Below are positions 1 through 8,850 of a DNA stretch of 64,000 nt, one piece after another. Position 1 is the first letter of the stretch. Every line of letters begins with the position of its first letter. Below the pieces are notes generated by a model that ran no database searches, was not told where the DNA came from, and saw only the letters and a program-made list of their open reading frames with translations. A program made the translations under genes and the position numbers. The stretch comes from Poriferisulfidus sp963668445 (lineage in GTDB: Bacteria > Pseudomonadota > Gammaproteobacteria > Poriferisulfidales > Poriferisulfidaceae), in NCBI GenBank assembly GCA_963668445.1, contig OY764335.1, positions 1,364,001 through 1,428,000 of the forward strand. Direction: 5' to 3'.

Positions 1-301
1 GGTCGCCATCGCCGCGCCGCACCCGCTGCACCCAGCTGCGGCCTTCGATTCGCACGCGCACCAGCAGGTCCCCGGAACCGATCGGAACAGGCGGCGCATA
101 GCCGGGCCACGGGCACCACACCTTGGGCCAGAAGTTCTCATGCCGCACGAACTGCGCGGCCGCATGACGTTCGTCTTCGCCCTGCCGCACCACGTAGGTG
201 TGCGGCGCATCGACCCGGAACCAGCGCGCTGCCACATCGGACGCCGGCATGGCAGGCAGCGGAAACAATACGAGCAGAAGAACGAGGCCGAGGGCACCCA
301 T
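1..301 (-). CDS. LysM-like periplasmic protein (3' end outside window)
   Basis: The visible 100 residues begin with a hydrophobic signal peptide ending near PAMPAS. A LysM-like segment follows, starting HTYVVRQGE and continuing through a WPKVW motif. This resembles the gammaproteobacterial LysM proteins usually encoded near dprA/smf, in which the LysM fold is followed by a long periplasmic part. The normal TLWDIA core is degenerate here (EDERHAAAQF), so peptidoglycan binding is uncertain. The gene is divergent from argS. The C-terminal part lies beyond position 1. The start is ATG at 301, with a -10-like box only 7 bases upstream. Confidence 0.6.
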   Translation of the reverse strand, partial: MGALGLVLLLVLFPLPAMPASDVAARWFRVDAPHTYVVRQGEDERHAAAQFVRHENFWPKVWCPWPGYAPPVPIGSGDLLVRVRIEGRSWVQRVRRGDGD

Positions 302-308
302 GCAGGCA

Positions 309-314
309 ATTTTA
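309..314 (-). promoter_or_regulatory. Putative -10 box giving a leaderless LysM-gene transcript
   Basis: TAAAAT on the minus strand ends 7 bases before the ATG at 301, which would place the transcription start at or next to the start codon. No Shine-Dalgarno-like sequence lies between. No convincing -35 is visible. Confidence 0.35.
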
Positions 315-586
315 GGGGATTGCGTGCATGGCTCGCCACGCGCCGATAAAACGCCCCGCCTGTCGAAGGCGGAGCGCACATGCCGTGTCGCGACTTTCAG
401 GGGGAACGCACACGGGACGCGGCTGCGGCTTTCGCCGCCCATACGGCGTGGCGTCAAGACACAATGCCGTGTATGCGTGTCCTGCCATGCCTTGGGAAGC
501 GTGGTTAGCCATGCGTGCAAGTTCCCGATTTTATCCGCACCGAGCCTGTCGCAACGGCGGCCGAACCGCGCGAAATCTCGTGCGAA

Positions 587-595
587 TGCTATTAT
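587..595 (+). promoter_or_regulatory. Putative extended -10 promoter for argS
   Basis: TGCTATTAT matches an extended -10 (TGnTATAAT), about 115 bases upstream of argS. The same TGC-hexamer form appears before fur (TGCTATCAT) and before the AAA ATPase gene at 58287 (TGCTAAAAT). Confidence 0.4.
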
Positions 596-710
596 TGCGC
601 TCCGCTCCTCGCTTGCGCCATGACCTTCTTGCTCTGGATGCCATTCCCTTGCCGGGGCTTCCGCCTCGCCGCCGCAGTCGCGGCTATGCGAATCCGAATG
701 GCCTGATGCC

Positions 711-2465
711 ATGAAAGATGCACTCGGCGACGTTCTGGCTCAGGCTTGGCGCGACCTGCACGCCCGGCAGGAGCTGCCGCCTGTAGATCCTGCTCGCATC
801 GAGGTCATGCCGACCCGGGATCCGAAGCACGGCGACTACGCCTCCAATCTGGCGCTGGTGCTGGCCCGCGAAACCGCATTCGACGCCCGTACGCTGGCGG
901 GCAAGATCGTGGCGCAGCTGCCGCCGCATCCGGGCGTACGGCAGGCGACCGTCGCCGGCCCCGGCTTCATCAACTTCCAATTGCACGAGCAGGCCAAATC
1001 CGAAGTCATCGAGCAGATTCTGACGCACGGCTCCAACTACGGCACCCGCCCGCCCGGCAGCCGGCAACGCATCCTGATCGAATACGTCTCGGCCAATCCG
1101 ACCGGCCCGCTGCATGTCGGCCATGGCCGCGGCGCGGCGCTCGGCTCATGCCTCGCCCGCCTGTTGACGGCGGCCGGGCACACGGTCGAATGCGAGTATT
1201 TCATCAACGACTCCGGTCGGCAGATGGACATTCTGGCTCTGTCCGTCTGGCTGCGCTATCTGGAGTTTTGCGGCGAGCCGGTTGACTTCCCGAAGGCGGG
1301 CTATCAGGGCGACTATGTGCTGGACATTGCCGCCGACGTGCACCGCGAGCACGGCGACGCATGGCACCGGCCTTTCGAGAGCATTCTGGAAGGCGCGCCC
1401 GACGACGGCCCGGACGACGACGGGCATCAGGCGCATCTGGATTTCCTGATCCTGCATGCCCAGGATCTTCTGGACGCAGCCTCCTGGCGCCATCTGGCCG
1501 AAACCGCCTGCGCGACGCTGCTGGCGCGCATCCGCCGCGATCTGGACGACTTCGGAGCCCGCTTCGACCGCTGGCAATCCGAACGGGCCCTGCTGGAAAG
1601 CGGCACCGTCGAACGGGTGCTGGAACAGTTGCAGCAAGCCGGACACTTGTACGAACTGGAAGGCGCGCAATGGTTCCGCGCCAGCGAATTCGGCGACGAG
1701 AAAGACCGCGTCATCCGCCGCAGCAACGGGCAGTGGACGTACTTCGCGCTGGACATCGCCTACCATGCCGACAAGCTGGGCCGCGGCTACGGCACCGTCA
1801 TCAATGTCTGGGGCGCGGACCATCACGGCTATGCGGCCCGCATGCATGCAGCGGTGCAGGCTCTGGGTGCCGACCCGGCGCGGCTGGAAATCCGGCTGGT
1901 GCAATTCGCCACCCTCTATCGCAAACGCGAAAAAATGCCCATGTCCACGCGTGCCGGGCAATTCGTCACCCTGCAGGCCCTGCAGCGCGAAGTGGGCCGG
2001 GACGCCGCCCGCTTCTTCTACGTCATGCGCGGCTCGGACCAGCATCTGGAATTCGATTTGGATCTGGCAGCGGCGCAAAACGCCGACAACCCGGTCTACT
2101 ACGTCCAGTACGCGCACGCGCGCATCTGCAGCGTTCTGGCACGCCTGCGCCGGCAAGGGCTGGAACTCCCGACGGAGGCCTGCGACCTGTCACGGCTGAC
2201 GGAGGCCTGCGAACAGGCCCTGCAAAAGCGGCTGGCCGCCTACCCGGACATGGTGCTGCACGCCGCCGACGAGCGGGAGCCGCACCATCTGACCGTCTAT
2301 CTGCGCGAACTGGCGAAAGACTTCCACGCCTGCTACAACGCGGTCGTGCTGCTGGTCGAGGACGCCGGTCTGCGCGATGCCCGGGTGCGGCTCATCATGG
2401 CGGTGCGGCAAGTGCTGGCCAACGGCCTGCAGTTGCTGGGCATTGAAGCGCCGGAGGAGATGTAA
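711..2465 (+). CDS. argS: Arginine--tRNA ligase
   Basis: A class I aminoacyl-tRNA synthetase that charges tRNA-Arg in the cytoplasm. The 584 residues match the usual length. The N-terminal ArgS-specific additive domain is followed by the HIGH-type motif in NPTGPLHVGHGRG (about residues 128-140), and a KMSKS-like loop KMPMSTRAG lies near residue 407. The C-terminal anticodon-binding DALR domain contains YVQYAHARI near residue 465. The stop overlaps the start of the following SPOR-protein gene (TAATG), so the two are probably translationally coupled. Confidence 0.97.
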   Translation: MKDALGDVLAQAWRDLHARQELPPVDPARIEVMPTRDPKHGDYASNLALVLARETAFDARTLAGKIVAQLPPHPGVRQATVAGPGFINFQLHEQAKSEVIEQILTHGSNYGTRPPGSRQRILIEYVSANPTGPLHVGHGRGAALGSCLARLLTAAGHTVECEYFINDSGRQMDILALSVWLRYLEFCGEPVDFPKAGYQGDYVLDIAADVHREHGDAWHRPFESILEGAPDDGPDDDGHQAHLDFLILHAQDLLDAASWRHLAETACATLLARIRRDLDDFGARFDRWQSERALLESGTVERVLEQLQQAGHLYELEGAQWFRASEFGDEKDRVIRRSNGQWTYFALDIAYHADKLGRGYGTVINVWGADHHGYAARMHAAVQALGADPARLEIRLVQFATLYRKREKMPMSTRAGQFVTLQALQREVGRDAARFFYVMRGSDQHLEFDLDLAAAQNADNPVYYVQYAHARICSVLARLRRQGLELPTEACDLSRLTEACEQALQKRLAAYPDMVLHAADEREPHHLTVYLRELAKDFHACYNAVVLLVEDAGLRDARVRLIMAVRQVLANGLQLLGIEAPEEM

Positions 2466-3043
2466 TGCCCGCGCCCAAGAAGAAGCGGACGGCCGTCAAG
2501 AAGAAGCGGGCGGCACGGACGCGGCGGCGCCAGCCCCTTCCCGCCTGGCTGCTGCTGGGCGGCGGCCTCCTGATCGGCATCGGCAGCGTCAAGATGTTCG
2601 ACGTGGCGCGCGACTGGGATTGGCACTGGGCGCACGACGCGCCCCCTGCGGCGGAGGCCGAAGCACCGGCGGTGCCTGAACTCAAGTTCGATTTCTACAC
2701 CATCCTGCCCAGCCAGGAAATGGTGGTGCCCAGCGAAGGAACGGCGGCGCCGGTGCCGAAGACTCCCGAACCCGCGCCGAAGCCGGCCGGCAAGCCGCGC
2801 CCGGCACCCGGCGCCTATTACCTGCAAGTCGGCTCGTTCCGCCAGCCGAAAGAAGCCGAAGCGCAAAAGGCCCGCATCGCACTGCTCGGAGCGGTCGCAT
2901 CCGTCCAACGCATCACCGTAGGCCGCGACCAATGGCATCGGGTGCGCATCGGGCCCTATCAGGACATGGCGAAGCTGCAAGCGGTGCAGCGACGCCTCAG
3001 CAAGCACAAAATCGACGCGCTTTTGATCCGCGCCCGCCGCTGA
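2465..3043 (+). CDS. SPOR-domain cell-division-type membrane protein
   Basis: 192 residues. A very basic N-terminus (KKKRTAVKKKRAART) precedes one transmembrane helix at about residues 24-42. A proline/alanine-rich linker follows, and then a C-terminal SPOR domain at about residues 116-190 (YYLQVGSFRQPKEAE ... HRVRIGPY). SPOR domains bind denuded glycan strands at the septum, and the layout is like FtsN or DedD. The gene sits directly after argS with a 1-base overlap, a common gammaproteobacterial arrangement. The family is clear, but its specific division role is inferred. Confidence 0.85.
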   Translation: MPAPKKKRTAVKKKRAARTRRRQPLPAWLLLGGGLLIGIGSVKMFDVARDWDWHWAHDAPPAAEAEAPAVPELKFDFYTILPSQEMVVPSEGTAAPVPKTPEPAPKPAGKPRPAPGAYYLQVGSFRQPKEAEAQKARIALLGAVASVQRITVGRDQWHRVRIGPYQDMAKLQAVQRRLSKHKIDALLIRARR

Positions 3044-3049
3044 ACGGCG

Positions 3050-3259
3050 CTACCGCGCCCGAATCTCGCCTTCCGCCACCACCCGCAACGGCGCAGCCGG
3101 CGCGGCCGATCCGTAGTCGGTCAGATCCTCCAGCGCACAGCGCAATTTCAGGGCCCGCGGCTCCGGCAGCGTCGCCAAATGCCGAACAATCGCCTCATCC
3201 GCCTGCATGCCGAACCTTTTCAGCAGCATCCGGATGTCTTTCCGATTTTCTTCGCTCAT
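3050..3259 (-). CDS. Small conserved-looking hypothetical protein
   Basis: 69 residues beginning MSEENRKDIRMLLKRFG, predicted largely helical and charged. No known domain was recognised. It reads as real because it fills the gap between two convergent/divergent neighbours without overlap, and it has a minus-strand TATAGT -10-like box and GGAG 8 bases before the ATG at 3259. A TTG one codon upstream is an alternative start. It is divergent from fur, so a link to metal regulation is possible but not shown. Confidence 0.55.
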   Translation of the reverse strand: MSEENRKDIRMLLKRFGMQADEAIVRHLATLPEPRALKLRCALEDLTDYGSAAPAAPLRVVAEGEIRAR

Positions 3260-3363
3260 CAAACATACTCCAGTGGAAAGCAGCCACTATACCAGTGCGG
3301 CCGCCCCCCTGCGGCGGCACGTCCGCTGCAAGCCGGGCAGCAAGGCGTCCGTCCGACCGGCTG

Positions 3364-3372
3364 TGCTATCAT
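3364..3372 (+). promoter_or_regulatory. Putative extended -10 promoter for fur
   Basis: TGCTATCAT, an extended -10 form, lies 41 bases before the fur ATG. No clear Fur-box palindrome was seen around it. Confidence 0.4.
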
Positions 3373-3413
3373 GAATCGGGCAAACTTCCTGTGCCCTCGC
3401 CCTCTTCTTTCCC

Positions 3414-3830
3414 ATGCAACGCGACGACGAATTGCGCAAGGCCGGACTCAAAACCACGGTTCCGCGCCTCAAAATCCTGTCGGTTCTGGAAAGCAGCGAC
3501 GTACGCCATATGTCGGCCGAAGATGTCTATCGGCGGCTTCTGGAGCACCACGAAGAGGTCGGCTTGGCCACGGTCTATCGCGTACTCACCCAGTTCGAGC
3601 AGGCGGGCGTGGTCATCCGCCACAACTTCGATGCCGGCCGCGCCGTCTACGAACTCAACGACGAGACGCCCCACGAACACCTCATCTGCACGGAGTGCGG
3701 CACCGTCGTCGAATTCGAGGATCAGCAACTGCTGCAGCGGCTCGGAGACATTGCCGTGCGCGAACGGTTCGACCTGCAGAGCCATTCGCTGTACTTGTAC
3801 GGCTGCTGCACGGCCTGCCGCGAAAAATAG
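3414..3830 (+). CDS. fur: Ferric uptake regulator
   Basis: 138 residues, full length for Fur. The N-terminal winged helix includes GLATVYRVLTQFEQAG. The dimerisation domain carries the metal-site residues HEHLICTECG and a C-terminal CCTAC pair. Fur with Fe(II) represses iron-uptake genes. The gene is convergent with the TonB-dependent receptor gene at 3847. Zur and PerR are the alternatives within the family; the EHLICTECG motif and the overall pattern favour Fur. Confidence 0.92.
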   Translation: MQRDDELRKAGLKTTVPRLKILSVLESSDVRHMSAEDVYRRLLEHHEEVGLATVYRVLTQFEQAGVVIRHNFDAGRAVYELNDETPHEHLICTECGTVVEFEDQQLLQRLGDIAVRERFDLQSHSLYLYGCCTACREK

Positions 3831-3846
3831 CCGCGACCGCCGCGCC

Positions 3847-6096
3847 CTACCACTCCCAAGCAATCTGCGCGTAGATGCTGCGCCCGGCACCCGGCAGGCG
3901 CTCGCCGACCGCCACGTCGCCGCCCGACACCCGGTTGAAGCCGTTCATGGCATCCTCATGCATGCGGTCCGCCAGATTTTCCACGCCGGCGGACACCTTC
4001 ATGCCCGAGACCGGATTGAGATACTGGGCCCGCAGGTTGTACAAGGCATAGCCGGATATGGTGCGCGAATGGTTTTTGGCATTGGCCGGATCGTCCAGAA
4101 GCAGCTCCGACAGTTCGGACTGCCGCGCCGCCCAGTCCACCTCCGTGGAGACGACCCAGTTGCCGAGCTGGCGCGACACGCTTAGTACGCCGCGCAGCGG
4201 CGGAAGGCGGTATGCCTCGTCGTCTCGAATCATGCGCGTGCCATCCTGGCTCATGAAAGATTCCCGCAGATTGCCGCGCACGTAACTGGCCGTGCCGTCC
4301 AACTGCCACTCGGCCATCAGCGGCACGCTGAAGACGGCATCCGCGCCGTAGAATTCGGCATCCACATTCTCGAAACGGATCGGAGTGGGATCGCCGTTGA
4401 GCATCGCGCTGACCCGCTTCACATCCGCATCCCGAGACGGAATCCCGGTGATGTAGTCATCGATCCGATGCACAAACAGGCGCGGCGAGAACATCGCGCC
4501 GCCGTCCCTCCAGTTCAGCCCCAATTCCAGCTGCCAGGCCACTTCCGGCTCCAGCGCCACATCGCCGACGTAGTTGTTGCCGTCGGCAAGGCCGCTGTTG
4601 GTTTCCAGCGGCACCCACAGGTAGCGCTCCATGTAGGCCGGCGCCCGGGTCTTGCGCGCCAAGCCAAATTCCAGTTGCGTCGCCTCGTTCCAATCGTAGC
4701 GGAGCACGGCGACGGCATCGACCTCCGTATCTTCCCGGCTTCGGTCCGCCGCATTGAAACGGCCGCTCAGCATCCCGACCGACCTGGCCGGCGCAGGCAT
4801 CCAATCGGCCATGGCCGCCGTCGCGCAATCGATGGAGCCGTAGAGCGAATGATCGGGATTGGCCATTTTCAGCATCCGGCAGGTCGGCCGGAAATGGCTC
4901 ACCGCATCGGCATCGGTGCGCGTGTGCTGCACGCGCACGCCGAGTTCCATGCGCCACGCGCCATGCAAGGCGCCATCCCATTCGGCAAAGATGCCGTACT
5001 CGTCGACCGTCGCGTTCTTGAAGTTCTCCACGAAGAACGGCGGCGCATCCGGGTCCGTCACGCGGGCATTATGCTCGCTCTGGCGTATATCCGCTCCCAA
5101 GCGCAGCAGGCCGCCCGCATAATCCCGGCTGCCATGCAGCTTGGCTCCGAAGGACTCGCCACCCACGCGCGCATGGCGGCGGTCGGCGCCGCGGAACGGC
5201 GGCAACAGATCGGCTTGGCTGAAATCCGGCGGCGGCCGCATATGGTAGTTGCTCATTTCGTGATCGGTATGCTGGTAATGCGCCTGCGCCTCAAGGGTCC
5301 AGCCGCCCGCATGCAAGCGTCCGCGCATGTTCAGCATGTCCGTGTGGTAGAAGTCGATGTCCATCGGAAGCGCGGGCGTGCCCGCCTCGCCGGTGTTGTT
5401 GCGGGCGTAGCGGAACGACCACTCGCCGCCGACCCAGCGCCGGCCCAAGCCGAAGCCGAAGAAATCGCGCTCGTACTCGGAACTCGCGATCGTCCGGTCC
5501 GCGCTTCGCGTGTCGTCGCCTTCGTCCCGCACGCCGAAAACGAAATACCGGCTCGCGTCGTTGGCCACGCCCAAAAACGCACTGGCGCTGTTGCCGTCGT
5601 TGAACGAAAAGTTGTCCGCCGACAGCCGCCCATGGAATTCGAAGTCCTCGCCCAAGCCGTAGTCGTTGACGTACGATTCCGCCTTGATGTAGCCGCCGAG
5701 CGCCGAGCCGACCCGCACCGGGGCGATGCCGCGCTGCACTTCCAGCGACTCGATCATGGAACTGGGCATGTAATGCAACGGACTATCCATCCAAACCGGC
5801 CCCGCGGTATGCGGCTGGCGTCCGTCAAGATGCGTCTGGATGCGGTACGTGTGCTGGCCACGGTACTGCGGAATGCTGGTCAGCGCACCGTTGCGGTTGA
5901 CCGCCCCGCCAGGCGCCAAGCGAATCAGGTTCGGCGTGTCGGTCGGCAGCCCGGCATGCTGGAACACGGTCTGCGAACCGAAGACCGTGATGACTTCCTG
6001 AGCCTGCGCCGCCGCGGAAGCCATGAGGAAACCGACCAGCGGCACCAGATAGCAGTACGACAGGCAGTGCAGGAAGCATGCCGGATTGAAACCCAT
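3847..6096 (-). CDS. TonB-dependent outer-membrane receptor
   Basis: About 749 residues. An N-terminal signal peptide is followed by a cleavage-like AQAQE and a TonB-box-like EVITVFG, then a plug domain (residues ~40-150, including RGIAPVRVGSALGG). A long 22-strand-type beta-barrel ends in the aromatic signal QIAWEW. It imports an unknown ligand with TonB energy. A predicted loop carries clustered Cys/Met/His residues (CRMLKMANPDH ... CATAAM), which recalls copper receptors of the NosA/OprC type, but the substrate is not proven. The frame is open upstream to 6279. I chose the ATG at 6096 because the signal peptide starts there. The neighbouring fur gene is convergent. Confidence 0.85.
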   Translation of the reverse strand: MGFNPACFLHCLSYCYLVPLVGFLMASAAAQAQEVITVFGSQTVFQHAGLPTDTPNLIRLAPGGAVNRNGALTSIPQYRGQHTYRIQTHLDGRQPHTAGPVWMDSPLHYMPSSMIESLEVQRGIAPVRVGSALGGYIKAESYVNDYGLGEDFEFHGRLSADNFSFNDGNSASAFLGVANDASRYFVFGVRDEGDDTRSADRTIASSEYERDFFGFGLGRRWVGGEWSFRYARNNTGEAGTPALPMDIDFYHTDMLNMRGRLHAGGWTLEAQAHYQHTDHEMSNYHMRPPPDFSQADLLPPFRGADRRHARVGGESFGAKLHGSRDYAGGLLRLGADIRQSEHNARVTDPDAPPFFVENFKNATVDEYGIFAEWDGALHGAWRMELGVRVQHTRTDADAVSHFRPTCRMLKMANPDHSLYGSIDCATAAMADWMPAPARSVGMLSGRFNAADRSREDTEVDAVAVLRYDWNEATQLEFGLARKTRAPAYMERYLWVPLETNSGLADGNNYVGDVALEPEVAWQLELGLNWRDGGAMFSPRLFVHRIDDYITGIPSRDADVKRVSAMLNGDPTPIRFENVDAEFYGADAVFSVPLMAEWQLDGTASYVRGNLRESFMSQDGTRMIRDDEAYRLPPLRGVLSVSRQLGNWVVSTEVDWAARQSELSELLLDDPANAKNHSRTISGYALYNLRAQYLNPVSGMKVSAGVENLADRMHEDAMNGFNRVSGGDVAVGERLPGAGRSIYAQIAWEW

Positions 6097-6214
6097 CGAA
6101 AAGCTCTCGAAATTTCGGACCGAAAGGGGGCATTCTACACGAGGGACGGCCTGGAAACGAAGTGAGGCGTACCGGCTCGACCGGATTCGCCCCGTGCATC
6201 TGTGCAGGTTTCTA

Positions 6215-6220
6215 TATAAT
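6215..6220 (+). promoter_or_regulatory. thiC promoter -10; no TPP riboswitch
   Basis: A consensus TATAAT lies 32 bases before the thiC ATG, leaving a leader of roughly 25-27 bases. That is too short for the usual TPP riboswitch, and no THI-element core (CTGAGA, ACCTGATCTGG) is seen in 6097-6252. Confidence 0.5.
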
Positions 6221-6252
6221 TCGGATAGCTGCCGACCTCCGCCCTGCCGACC

Positions 6253-8145
6253 ATGCCCCCTACCGACTCCGACCTGCACGCACGAACCGCCCGCCTATCG
6301 GTCGACGTGACCGGCCCGCTGCCGGGCTCGCGAAAACTCTACCGCTGCGGCTCCCGCCCGGATGTGCGCGTCGGCATGCGCGAAATCGAGCAGACGCCCT
6401 CCGCGGCCAGCTTCGGCGAAGCGCCGAATCCGCCCATTCCGATCTACGACACTTCCGGCCCCTACACCGATCCGGAGGCCGCCATCGACATCGAGTCCGG
6501 GCTGGCGCCTCTGCGCGAAGGCTGGATCCAAGAGCGCGGCGACAGCGAGCCGCTGGCGGCCCCGACCTCGCGCTACCGGCGCGAACGGCTCGCCGATGCC
6601 CGCCTCAACGGCATGCGCATGCCGGCGACGCGACCGGTGCAACGCGCCTGCGACGGGCGCGCCGTCACGCAGATGCATTACGCCCGCGCCGGCCTGATCA
6701 CGCCGGAGATGGAGTTCGTCGCCATTCGCGAAAATGCCGGACTGGAAACCCTGCGCGACGACCCGGCCTATCGGGATCTGCTGGCGCGCCATCCCGGCAA
6801 TGCCTGCGGCGCCCAGCTACCGGAACTCGTCACACCGGAATTCGTGCGCCAAGAAGTAGCGGCGGGCCGCGCCATCATTCCGGCCAACATCAACCACCCG
6901 GAACTGGAACCGACCATCATCGGACGCAACTTCCGCGTCAAGATCAACGCCAACATCGGCAATTCCGCCGTCACCTCCTCGCTCGCCGAAGAAGTCGAAA
7001 AGATGGTCTGGGCGGTGCGCTGGGGCAGCGACACGGTCATGGACTTGTCGACCGGCGCGCACATCCACGAAACCCGGGAATGGATCGTGCGCAACGCGCC
7101 AGTGCCCATCGGCACGGTGCCGATCTACCAAGCTTTGGAGAAGGTCGGCGGCCGCGCCGAAGAACTGACGTGGGAGATCTACCGGGACACGCTGATCGAA
7201 CAGGCGGAACAGGGCGTGGACTACTTCACGGTGCACGCCGGCGTGCGGCTGGCCTACATTCCGCTGACAGCGCAGCGGACGACGGGCATCGTCTCGCGGG
7301 GCGGTTCGATCATGGCCAAGTGGTGCCTGGCGCATCATCAGGAAAGCTTCCTGTACACGCACTTCGAGGAAATCTGCGAGATCATGCGCCAGTACGACGT
7401 GTCCTTCTCTCTGGGCGACGGCCTGCGTCCCGGCTCCATCGCCGATGCCAACGATGCCGCGCAATTCGCGGAACTGGAAACGCTCGGCGAACTGACCCAG
7501 ACCGCCTGGAAGCACGACGTGCAAGTCATGATCGAAGGGCCCGGGCACATTCCGATGCAGCTGATTCAAGAGAACGTGGACCGCGAAATGCAGGCCTGCG
7601 CCGAAGCGCCGTTCTATACGCTGGGCCCGCTGGCCACCGACATCGCCCCCGGCTACGACCACATCACGTCCGCCATCGGCGCCGCCATGATCGGCTGGTT
7701 CGGCACGGCCATGCTGTGCTACGTCACGCCGAAAGAGCATCTGGGCCTGCCCAACCGCCAGGACGTGCGCGACGGCGTCATCACCTACAAGATCGCCGCG
7801 CACGCCGCAGATCTGGCCCGCGGCCACCCCGGGGCGCAGCTGCGCGACAACGCCCTGTCCCGGGCCCGCTTCGAATTCCGCTGGCGCGACCAGTTCAACC
7901 TCAGCCTAGACCCGGAGAAGGCGCAGGAATTCCATGACGAGACCCTGCCGCGGGAAGCCGCCAAGACGGCGCACTTCTGCTCCATGTGCGGGCCGCACTT
8001 CTGCTCCATGAAAATCACGCAGGAGGTTCGCGACTACGCCCAGGCGCACCGCTTGACGGATCTGACGAGCGCCATGCAGAAAGGCATGGAGGAAAAGGCC
8101 GTGGAGTTCCGCGAAAAGGGCGCAGAGATCTACACGCCCCAGTAA
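6253..8145 (+). CDS. thiC: Phosphomethylpyrimidine synthase
   Basis: A radical-SAM-superfamily enzyme that converts aminoimidazole ribotide to HMP-phosphate in thiamine synthesis. The 630 residues are typical. The conserved barrel segments NANIGNSA, SRGGSIMAKWCL, EGPGHIPM and DIAPGYDHI are present, with the C-terminal cluster ligands CSMCGPHFC near residue 576. It is a single gene with no other thi gene beside it. The usual upstream TPP riboswitch is absent. Confidence 0.97.
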   Translation: MPPTDSDLHARTARLSVDVTGPLPGSRKLYRCGSRPDVRVGMREIEQTPSAASFGEAPNPPIPIYDTSGPYTDPEAAIDIESGLAPLREGWIQERGDSEPLAAPTSRYRRERLADARLNGMRMPATRPVQRACDGRAVTQMHYARAGLITPEMEFVAIRENAGLETLRDDPAYRDLLARHPGNACGAQLPELVTPEFVRQEVAAGRAIIPANINHPELEPTIIGRNFRVKINANIGNSAVTSSLAEEVEKMVWAVRWGSDTVMDLSTGAHIHETREWIVRNAPVPIGTVPIYQALEKVGGRAEELTWEIYRDTLIEQAEQGVDYFTVHAGVRLAYIPLTAQRTTGIVSRGGSIMAKWCLAHHQESFLYTHFEEICEIMRQYDVSFSLGDGLRPGSIADANDAAQFAELETLGELTQTAWKHDVQVMIEGPGHIPMQLIQENVDREMQACAEAPFYTLGPLATDIAPGYDHITSAIGAAMIGWFGTAMLCYVTPKEHLGLPNRQDVRDGVITYKIAAHAADLARGHPGAQLRDNALSRARFEFRWRDQFNLSLDPEKAQEFHDETLPREAAKTAHFCSMCGPHFCSMKITQEVRDYAQAHRLTDLTSAMQKGMEEKAVEFREKGAEIYTPQ

Positions 8146-8167
8146 TCGTACGGTCATGCCGCTCCAG

Positions 8168-8173
8168 TAAAAT
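8168..8173 (+). promoter_or_regulatory. Putative -10 box for the tolC/waaA gene group
   Basis: TAAAAT lies 36 bases before the ATG at 8210 and directly after thiC. It could drive the four-gene group ending with waaA. Confidence 0.35.
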
Positions 8174-8209
8174 CAGGATACACGACGCTCTGCGTATTCG
8201 CCTGCCCTT

Positions 8210-8848
8210 ATGGAACCTGATGCCGCCCGCCGCAACATGGTGGAGCACCAGCTGCGCGCCGGAGCCGTGCTCGACCCCCGCGTACTGGACGCCCTCCGCA
8301 GCGTGCGCCGCGAAGATTTCGTGCCGCCGCAATACGCCAGCCTGGCATTCGCCGAAGCCGCCATCCCGCTGGCATGCGGGCAGCACATGCTGCCGCCGCG
8401 CCTGACCGGACTCGTCTTGCAAGCCCTCGACTTGCAGCCTGGCGAGCAAGTGCTGGAAATCGGCACCGGCTCCGGGTTTCTGGCAGTCTGCATGGGCCGG
8501 CTTGCCGGGCATGTCGACAGTCTGGAGATCCATGCCGAACTCGCCGAAGCGGCCATGGCGGCGACGGCTCGCCAAGAAGCCGCGCCACCGGCCATCACGA
8601 CCGCCAACGCTTGGCATCTCGAACCCGAAGCCCGCTATGATGCCGTCGTGCTGACAGCATCGCTGCCGGAATACGACTCGCACTTCGAGCAATGGCTGAA
8701 GCCGGGCGGACGCCTGTTCGCCGCCGTGGGCCGCCGGCCCGTCATGGAAGCGCGCATGATCCGGCTGCTCGCGCCCGGCCAAACCGTGCATGCCCGTTTG
8801 TTCGAACTCGACTTGGACCCCATGACCGGGACGGACGGCAACGCCTGA
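8210..8848 (+). CDS. Protein-L-isoaspartate O-methyltransferase family protein
   Basis: 212 residues with the PCMT fold. The N-terminal helix is RRNMVEHQLRAGAV, followed by REDFVPPQYASLAF, and the SAM-binding glycine motif VLEIGTGSGFLA lies near residue 80. The family either repairs isoaspartyl residues or, in this gammaproteobacterial context upstream of tolC, has an uncertain role. The usual catalytic-pocket sequence is partly degenerate, so enzymatic repair is not assured. The gene is 2 bases from the rhodanese gene and is probably in an operon with it, tolC and waaA. Confidence 0.8.
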   Translation: MEPDAARRNMVEHQLRAGAVLDPRVLDALRSVRREDFVPPQYASLAFAEAAIPLACGQHMLPPRLTGLVLQALDLQPGEQVLEIGTGSGFLAVCMGRLAGHVDSLEIHAELAEAAMAATARQEAAPPAITTANAWHLEPEARYDAVVLTASLPEYDSHFEQWLKPGGRLFAAVGRRPVMEARMIRLLAPGQTVHARLFELDLDPMTGTDGNA

Positions 8849-8850
8849 CG

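Larger units (their letters stand above)
302..710. other. Divergent intergenic region between the LysM gene and argS
   Basis: About 409 bases without a convincing gene. A 128-codon plus-strand frame crosses it, but its protein is arginine-rich with no recognisable domain, as expected for chance reading of high-GC DNA. The supportable content is the two divergent promoters. I see no tRNA, repeat or riboswitch. Confidence 0.5.

Noticed and set aside
328..714. 128-codon frame upstream of argS
   Set aside because: It is arginine-rich, has no recognisable domain, overlaps the argS promoter region and has no ribosome-binding site.
4468..6165. 565-codon open frame on the plus strand
   Set aside because: It is antisense to the TonB-dependent receptor, is very rich in Arg, Ala and His, and has no domain. 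It is a high-GC shadow frame.
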